A DNA stretch of 60,181 nt from NCBI GenBank assembly GCA_000349905.1, contig KB722746.1:578400-638580 (forward strand). The letters run 5' to 3'. Below are positions 53,528 through 60,181 of this stretch, in pieces. The DNA comes from Volvariella volvacea V23 (Eukaryota; Basidiomycota; Agaricomycetes; Agaricales; Pluteaceae). Both the position numbers and the translations under genes were made by a program. Within the stretch, counting starts at the first letter, position 1. Every line of letters begins with the position of its first letter. Below the pieces are notes generated by a model. The model saw only the letters and a list, made by a program, of their open reading frames with translations, did no database searches and was not told where the DNA came from.

Positions 53528-55374
53528 CTAATCGATTAGGAGATTCTGGGTTACTTGCTCCAATCTCTGTTTCTCTGAAATCGATATTTTAGGGAAATTA
53601 TTGATGCAAAGAGTCTCCAATGCCTGTCTTAATAGTTGCTTTCTTTTCATCAATTTTTCTGCCACTTCATTGAGGAAAGATCCCTCTAGACGCTCATGCG
53701 ATAATGACCTCGCTTCGGGTAGGCTAAGGTATCGTGGACTTGTTATGTTAAGTTTGCGAAGCTCTGGGCATATGGATTGAGCACTAAATTCAGCTGCTAT
53801 CATGGAATAGGGTTAGTGAAATGTATCAGAGTTTTGTTGGTGTAAGTTTGCTCACTATGAAAATGTATATCGAGCCCGTCTCGCTTTTCCCTGTCTTCTG
53901 TGAGATTATCTGGTAAAATACAATCCAGGAAATTTGCATGGTCGGTCACTATGTCGACTACCCTCAAGCCCTTCGCTCTACAGAAGAACTGATTATCGAG
54001 TCCCAGCTCTACGTCCCGCTCAGAGTTAACGTGCACCCAAGACAGGGATTGGACATTTGCAACATTGAAGCAATGAGAGAGGGGGCTGACAATGGACGTG
54101 ACAAGAAACGATTTTGATACCACCGACCCTATGGGACACAAAAAGTGGAAATCAATTGTTGCTTGGTCTGTCAGTGCACCTGGATCTCGTGATGATGGGC
54201 ATTTTCTATTAACGTGCGAACCCCAGGACCCCGCAACTATCCTATTGTCTTGCAAAAGTAGACAATGAAGGGGAATTTGCGAGAGATAAGAGGCCTCCGT
54301 GGTCAGAAGGCGGATGAGGATTGGCAAGAGGGACAAGTAGTCTTGCTCAGTGCCCGTCCTGCTATTACAGAACAGGTGAAGCTGGCTGCAGACTGGAACG
54401 CTGAGATGTGCCAAATATGTGCTTGCAACACGAACTGTAGGTACACACAGCGAGAGCTTCTGAAGCGCTGGAAAGAGAAGGGATCGCTCGATATCGGGTG
54501 TCAACTCTGTCTTGAGCGAGCGGGATGCCTGGAGAAAATCTAAAGATAGCCACTCTAGGCAAGGGAGAAGGGAAAGTCGTCCAAACGAGGGCAAGGACAT
54601 TGGATCCTGTCCTCTTATTGCCAGGGTCGTCAGTGAATTGAAGGAAGCGAGGGAGTTCCAATCATCGAGTGAACAGTTGCAAAGCACTAAGAATTCCAAA
54701 TTTGGCATGTCGTTTCGAAAGAGTTTGAATGGGAGCTTGTAGGCTTTTCCAGTGCCACATACTATCGATAAGGAACGAAGATTCGGATTAGGGGTACTGT
54801 CGTAAGGTCTGAATATGTCTTGAATATCGTCGATGTTGGATTCGCCCATTCCATCATCAACCTCAAGGGATTCCAGACGACAAAGGTCAGGAAATACCTC
54901 GTGCATCTTGCTAGGATTGAAGTAATCATCAGCCATAATTACTACATCTAGAAGCACCGATTTCGTCCTCTTTAAGCATTCATGGGTCCAGGGATGGGTG
55001 TAGAATTTGGAGCTATCAATGTAGAACTTATTCCACAGTCGTGGGGTTTGAAGGGCCACAGATCGCCAGTAGCTGCAGATGTGGGACGTCTGGGGAACAT
55101 AGTTGTGGTACATCCAATAAGCATCTTGGGCAACGAAAAGGAAGATCCAACCAAGAAGTTCTGGATAAAGCGAGCCCACGGCAGATATTGTGGTAGTGGG
55201 ATTGGCCGGTATCTGGAGAGCTCTGTGGTAACTCTCTCTTGTCATCTCTTGAGGCATAGAGAATAGATAAACAGGGCTGTGAGTAAAATAGATCTGGGTA
55301 GCGTTTTGGAGTGAAGTTAGGTGACTGCGATGAGCGAATCTTACGAGAATCACGTGGTTGCTCTTGACTGCCAT
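53528..55374 (-). CDS. F-box protein of the YVPQTSHVC-YWR type
   Basis: Two exons (55374-53856 and 53796-53528) encode up to 595 residues. The ATG may be at 55374 or 55257 (MPQEMTRESYHRA), the latter matching the pseudogene at 26600 better. An F-box-type element, AVGSLYPELLGWIFLFVAQD with YVPQTSHICSYWRSVALQTP and RLWNKF, lies near the N-terminus. Leu-rich repeats follow, for example MPNLEFLVLCNCSLDDWNSL, FNSLTTLAIRGQDP and GRLSLLPCLEWLSLDFLQ. Exon 2 adds ICPELRKLNITSPRYLSL and VAEKLMKRKQLLRQALETL. The L-P-x-L-L and VC-x-YWR signature is typical of the large F-box-like families of Agaricomycetes. It lies between copies A and B of the shorter family and starts 49 bases from the start of copy B on the other strand. 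Confidence 0.83.
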
Positions 55375-55423
55375 CACGACTCACAATCAGAGTCATTCTC
55401 ATTGACAATTTCTATAGGACCAG

Positions 55424-56480
55424 ATGACAGGACATTTACTTGTTTCCTTAGTTCAAAAATTTGAGGCTAGAACTCAGGCAGAACCACGACTACCTCAAGA
55501 AATAGAGCGCCCTATCTTTGAGCTGGCTGCTCGCAGCTCCAGAACAAAAGGCCTACCTGCACTGATGCTGGTCGCTCTCCGTGTGCGTCAGTGGTGAGTC
55601 ACGCACGACTTTTCATGCATGTCGATATAGTAACATCTCGTGTATGTTGCAGCCTCTGCTTTACGAAGTCATAATCCTGACTGGATATGGAAGAAAGCCA
55701 GCTATACCTATGCCACCCTATCCCGTCGGTGATCAGCTGCATCATGTCAGGTACCTACTATTGGAAACTGGACAAAGCATATCCCAACAATACAAAAGAA
55801 GCCGCCTGGACTATCGAGACCTCGTCTCCCAGTGCCCGAATCTTCAGGATCTCTGCATATGGCGTGGCGCCCCTCCTGATATCCTTTCACAACTCATCAT
55901 CACCCAAAACTCGCCTCATCGCACCATATCACCTCCCGGGACTGGTCTTTTCCGTCTCAGCGCAGTGCTGACTGAGATGTTTCCCGAAAGAAAAGTCGAT
56001 TTCAATCATGAAGCGCTTAGGAATCTTACTCATCTGGAGGTTCTAGATGATGGTGGGGTTATTTACTGGAAAGAGGGAAACAATTACAGTTGCTTGAAGC
56101 AGCTACAGTATCTGGCGTTTTCCAACTATTATACTGGCTTTCCAATCAGCGTAACAAACGTCAAGAAGTGCTTGACCCACTGTAAATCGTTGAAGGTGCT
56201 CATCATCGATGCAGGCCATCCACTGCAAAGTGTTGAGTACTACGCCCAATTAGCGTCATTAACTAGAACGGTATACAACCCAACTATAAGGATAGAACAA
56301 GAATTGGGGTTAGAGGTGGAAACCGTGGTGATGAAGGAAGTACCAGAGGATCGGATTGTCGTGACCCCACGCTTCGATAATTCGACCTGGCCGCAGGATT
56401 GGTTTTTGGGTGTCGAGGGAGGGGACGATGTGTGGACGAGAGCGGAAAAAACTGTTGAACAAAGGAGAGCAGGCGAATGA
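55424..56480 (+). CDS. Short F-box-like family protein, copy B
   Basis: Exon 1 (55424-55593) and exon 2 (55631-56480) give 339 residues. The N-terminus is longer than in the siblings (MTGHLLVSLVQKFEARTQ) before the family motif PRLPQEIERPIFELAARSS and LPALMLVALRVRQW. Body motifs: MPPYPVGDQLHHVRYLLL, CPNLQDLCIWRGAPPDIL, HRTISPPGTGLFRLS, NLTHLEVLDDGGVIYWKEGN, SLKVLIIDAG and the end GGDDVWTRAEKTVEQRR. The intron is very short (37 nt) if the TAG acceptor at 55628-55630 is used, the only choice that keeps frame into ISCMLQPLLYEV. Its first exon overlaps the probable promoter of the F-box gene on the opposite strand. Function unknown. Confidence 0.75.
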
Positions 56481-56659
56481 TGCCCCCGTTTATACTGATC
56501 AGAGCTATGTACGGATTTCGATAATACTTACACAGTACTAGTGACTCGTGGCTCAAATGCCCTAAGCAGCGACTTTTGAGTTTGCACCGGTTTGTCAAAC
56601 CTTCCTTGGGTCTTATACCACCACCAATCATATCATCTAATCGTTCGCCAACCCAAGTC

Positions 56660-57686
56660 ATGACTACCCCCAGCGAACCACGACTTCCACCTGAGCTCGA
56701 ATGCATCATATTCGAACTAGCCGCCCGGAGTTGCAAGTCAGAGGCTCTCCCCGTGTTGATGCTAGTTGCGCGTCGCGTGCGGGACTGGTAGGTCGTGGAA
56801 CCAAACCATCGCCCACCCAAAGCCTGACCCTCCACATCAATCCCACTGGCATTTCAGGCTACGACCGATGCTCTTCGAAATCGTCGTCGTCACCTCAGAC
56901 CGACACCGCCCCCTCACCCGCTGGCCTCCTTACCCTACAGGCCAAGAAACGCATCACGTCCGGCGGCTCCTGATGCACTACGGATACTACGGACGGCCTC
57001 CCCAAGATATACCCGCAAACTCTCCCGATTTCGAGATGTTCGTCTCTCACTGCCCCAATCTCCAAGATTTCGCCGTCTGGTGTGATACCCCGCCGGATTT
57101 GCTGGCCCAATTGATTGGGGTCTTGCACTCCCCTCACCGCACTGTGGCACCCCCGGGATTTGGCCTCTTTCGCTTGAGTCTGTATTTAAGGTACTTGTTT
57201 CCGGACAGAGTCGATTTCAAGCACGAGATTTTTCGAGATCTCACGCATCTGGAGGTGTTGGACGAGGGGCATACCATCAATTGGGAAGAAGGAAACAATT
57301 ATGGCTGTTTGCCAAAGTTGAAGTATCTTGCATTTGTGGATGCACCAAGTCGTGTCGAAATTGTGCACAAATGCTTGGAGGGATGTAAAGGATTGAGGGT
57401 GCTTATCATCGATGGTGTTGATGACGAGGACGAGGTTTCTCATCAATTACTCTTACTGATACACACTCAATCAAATTGCGAAGAGAGGAAAGAAGAAACT
57501 GGCATAGAGATGGGAATTCTGCACGCTGAAGAGAGGAGATTGCAGGCATGTAAAGTTGTCATCAATCCAGACCTAGGACATAGAATTAGTGCAGGGAATT
57601 GGGTAGATGGAGGGGATGAGGGGGACATTATGTGGACGCATGCTGAAGCAGTTGTTCGACAACGATTAGAACAACTAATGGGATGA
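56660..57686 (+). CDS. Short F-box-like family protein, copy C
   Basis: Exon 1 (56660-56787) and exon 2 (56858-57686) encode 318 residues. It starts MTTPSEPRLPPELECIIFEL and LPVLMLVARRVRDW, then LRPMLFEIVVVTSDRH, PPYPTGQETHHVRRLLMHYG, SHCPNLQDFAVWCDTPPDLL and SPHRTVAPPGFGLFRLSLYL. FRDLTHLEVLDEGHTINWEE, GCLPKLKYLAFVD and CLEGCKGLRVLIIDGVDDED follow, and it ends DIMWTHAEAVVRQRLEQL. Closest to copy D (around three quarters of residues alike by eye). The F-box-like N-terminus suggests a protein-interaction adaptor; no other domain is recognised. Confidence 0.83.
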
Positions 57687-57880
57687 GGACTAACTGTGGT
57701 CCCTAGTCTAAGTTTCTGTTCATTCTAAGGACATCTCTTACGACGCTATTGTCTGCTTAACCCTCCTTGGCCTGTGGAAGCGATTTTCAAGCGCTAGGTA
57801 ATTTGTCACGTCCGCGTAAACTGTCACAGCGTCACTCAAACTCTCTTTCATCTGAACAATCATATATACGTTCATAGCTC

Positions 57881-58928
57881 ATGAATACCTTCAGTCAACC
57901 ACGACTTCCACCCGAACTAGAACGCATTATATTTGAATTGGCCGCCCGCAGTCGCAAGTCAGCGGCTCTTCCCGTGCTGATGCTAGTTGCTCGCCGTGTG
58001 CGAGACTGGTGGGTTCTTGAACCAGAGCACCACATGAGCAAGGGCTAACCTCTACGTCTACTCGTTCAGGCTACGACCGATGCTATTCGAAGTCGTCGCC
58101 CTCAGCTCAGACAGATACCAAACCATCTGCCGCTGGCCTCCTTACCCTACAGCCCAAGAAACCCACTACGTCAAGCGGCTACTGATCCACCGCGGAGGCT
58201 ACCAACGGCCACACCTGAATACACTCGTAGACCCCCCAGACTTCAAGACGTTCGTCTCTCACTGCCCCAATCTCCAGGATTTTGCCATCTGGCGTCATGC
58301 CCCGGACCATTTGCTTGACCAATTGACTGCGGTCCTGCATTCCCCTCATCGTACCGTGGCTCCTCCAGGATTCGGTCTCTTTCGCTTAAGTTTGTATTTG
58401 AAACAGCTGTTTCCAGACAGAGTCGACTTCAAGCACGAGGTATTTCGAGATGTTACGCATTTGGAAGTGTTGGACGGGGGTTCTGCTATTACATGGGAAG
58501 AAGGGAACAACTACGGCTGTTTGCCCAGGTTGAAGTACCTGGCATTCACGAATGTCACGATTCTACCAGGTCGCACCGAGATTGTTACCAGATGCTTGGA
58601 GGGATGTAAAGCATTGAAGGTGCTCATTCTCGTTGGAGTTGTGGACTCGGATGCGGTTTCTCGTCAGTTACTCCTACTGAGGCGTTCTCGATCAGATCAC
58701 GAGGAAGGGGACAAAGAACATGGAATGGGAACGGGGATTTTGCGCGCTGGATACGGGGAATTGCAGGCATGTAAGGTCGTCATCAACCCTAGCATAGGAC
58801 ATGCAACTAGCGTGGAAGACTGGGTAAATGGAGGGGATGAAGGGGAGATCATGTGGACGCATGCTGAAACAATTGTTCAAAGGCGGCTAGAACAGCGGCT
58901 CAAGCGCTCGCCATTATCCCTATTCTAG
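57881..58928 (+). CDS. Short F-box-like family protein, copy D
   Basis: Exon 1 (57881-58008) and exon 2 (58070-58928) encode 328 residues, co-linear with copy C. The F-box-like start is MNTFSQPRLPPELERIIFEL and LPVLMLVARRVRDW. The body keeps PPYPTAQETHYVKRLLIHRG, SHCPNLQDFAIWRHAPDHLL, HRTVAPPGFGLFRLSLYLKQ and LFPDRVDFKHEVF, then THLEVLDGGSAITWEEGNNY, CLEGCKALKVLILVGV and a C-terminal EIMWTHAETIVQRRLEQR. It has nine extra residues near LAFTNVTILPGRTEI. The intron is 61 nt with donor GTGGGT. C and D look like the most recent duplication in the cluster. Confidence 0.83.
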
Positions 58929-59406
58929 CATTTCGATAGTTCTGATTTCCACATACCTATGAAACGTTATGACCATTAAATAGTCTTGTAGCAGCCGGTT
59001 TTCGTGATACAAGTGTACGGATTGTGTAACCCTATTGATATGAAGTCGCACCACAAATTGATGGTCGGAACTATCGGAGTCGGGTACATGGGTGACCGTC
59101 GCAGTTTTGAGACGCCATATACAGGCACGCTAACTAGAGTATATATGAAACCAGTCCAGTCTCCTCTCAATCCCTTATTAGTGATACATGGTAGAGGCAA
59201 TGGAATGACATCCGACAATTGATACCAGAACGTTATGTACTCAATCAAACACACAACCTCGCCCTTCGCTCAACACCCCATAAATCAAATCGCGCAATAA
59301 GCGCGCCGAGGCTCCCCTCGCCAGTCCTACGGTATATGCGCAGGAACGGGGGATTCGAGCTGTAGCACCGGCACAGCGGTGGAATCAACTGGAAAACTGA
59401 ACGGCC
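58929..59406. other. Convergent intergenic region
   Basis: The 478 bases lie between copy D (+) and the right-edge gene (-). A 92-codon minus-strand frame at 58976-59254 has no family resemblance. No RNA gene or repeat was recognised. Confidence 0.4.
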
Positions 59407-60181
59407 TCAGGCTGTGGGCAGCGTGCGTCTAATCGCTTCCTGACGGCGAGGGGACCCAGACAACTCGAGTACGAGGAGGCCCGGGGCCGTATTAGAGGGA
59501 TCCACGAAAGCTAGGAGATTATAATGGAGGTTTGGTTGCTTGCTAGTGAGGGCGAGCGCGTGAGAGACGGCTGGAAATACCGTGTTGTCATTAGAGAAAG
59601 GTAACAAGGGACCTTGCGCTGTGCCTTGAGGGTACTGGGTCAGGATTCGTAACGTGGAGCGGTGTTGTATACTCACCAGAGGTCTCTCGGAAGTATATAA
59701 CGTCCAGAGCTTGCCACAATATATATATATTCAACAAGAGAGTGATCAAATCTGGCCTCACCTGCCACATTAGGGCCTGATCTCCACCGTCAAAGCTCGT
59801 ATTCCAAAACCACGACACACCCGTTAGAGCACTGGCTACTGATGCCTTTAGCATCACACCTACGAATAATATGAAGGATATTAGTGTCCGTGATATACCA
59901 CAGAGGTTGCGAAATCATTGGGCTAGAGACACGCGGGTGGTGGTCCAGGTGAGGTTGTCGGGGTGGCGTCTATCAGAACGAGTATGCAGAGCCGACAACC
60001 TTCAAACTTTATCGCCTGCTCCAATGGTAGCCACAACAATGAAACTTCATACAGCTGATATTCTGGGGAGGATTGTTCAAACAAAAGAAAGCGATCACAA
60101 GAAGGTATATGCGCTGCACGCTCGAGTGAATTTTACGACACCATTGTCCACTTGACCCTCTTGTCATTGTTGGACGGACCG
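59407..60181 (-). CDS. 3' part of a gene of unknown function, runs off the right edge
   Basis: Visible exons are 59709-59407, 59859-59762 and one from 60000 upward to at least about 60105. Joined, they read SCDRFLLFEQSSPEYQLYEV, SLLWLPLEQAIKFEG, VMLKASVASALTGVSWFWNT, SFDGGDQALMWQ, LWTLYTSERPLVSIQHRST, FSNDNTVFPAVSHALALTSK and NLHYNLLAFVDPSN, ending RRQEAIRRTLPTA. Phase is exact at both junctions, and the composition (W, Y, L and N-rich, no low complexity) looks like real globular sequence. The intron before the last exon ends in AAG. No signal peptide can be judged as the start is outside the window, and I do not recognise the family. Confidence 0.6.

Noticed and set aside
1..60181. CRISPR arrays, bacterial operons or an intact transposase/reverse transcriptase
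   Set aside because: No regular direct repeats with spacers and no transposase, integrase or reverse transcriptase motifs were seen; the window is eukaryotic with spliced genes.

Overview
The window is nuclear DNA of a filamentous basidiomycete, most likely an Agaricomycete. Genes are rich in short GT-AG introns (about 50-120 nt), housekeeping genes match fungal families (Ssz1, Bet1, uS11/Rps14, Gpt2/Sct1-type acyltransferase), and the accessory genes belong to families expanded in Agaricomycetes (HNH_2 nuclease-like proteins, F-box/LRR-like proteins, DUF6593 proteins). The species cannot be named from the sequence. A 100-N assembly gap lies at 37158-37257. All exon maps were derived by eye from splice consensus, phase and paralogue comparison.

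Left part (1-22.1 kb). An HNH_2-type gene whose start codon is missing (216-1458, +) is followed by SSZ1 (1991-4140, -), a Bet1-like SNARE (4697-5258, -), a ten-exon short-chain dehydrogenase with an 8-nt microexon (5675-8512, +) and a decayed partial copy of that dehydrogenase (9125-9872, +). A 1,794-residue low-complexity protein with an F-box-like C-terminal part (10369-17218, +) and a 185-residue unknown protein (18157-18840, +) come next. An intact paralogue of the HNH_2 gene follows (20798-22071, -).

Middle (22-46.7 kb). This is a birth-and-death region of F-box-like genes. It holds a truncated 5' fragment (23151-23470), a nearly intact gene broken by one base in a T-run (23848-25330), a head-to-head pair of pseudogenes (25.5-28.3 kb) whose better-preserved relatives lie at 52-56.5 kb, an intact GC-rich gene (28420-30168), a gene interrupted by the gap (36.8-38.0 kb), and a degenerating tandem array (42.1-46.6 kb) with one intact member. 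Stable genes sit inside it: a four-helix membrane protein with a GC-AG intron (30523-31439, -), an EBP/EXPERA-family protein with all key residues (31645-32409, -) and two DUF6593-type proteins (32671-34593 and 40292-41213, -). A perfect 40-bp palindrome lies in an AT-rich intergenic stretch at 36091-36130.

Right part (46.9-60.2 kb). A nine-exon glycerol-3-phosphate acyltransferase with two microexons of 11 and 13 nt (46903-50017, -) lies 3' of RPS14 (50348-51075, -). A 71-residue protein corresponding only to the helical N-terminal domain of cyanate lyase follows (51641-52044, +). Then comes a four-gene family of short F-box-like proteins (52258-58928, +), with one F-box gene on the opposite strand between the first two members. 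A gene of unknown function runs off the right edge on the minus strand.

I see no operon-like pathway. The functional themes are ribosome-associated folding (Ssz1, Rps14), secretory trafficking (Bet1), lipid and sterol chemistry at the ER (acyltransferase, EBP family), and a fast-evolving layer of putative substrate adaptors (F-box-like) and nuclease-like proteins.
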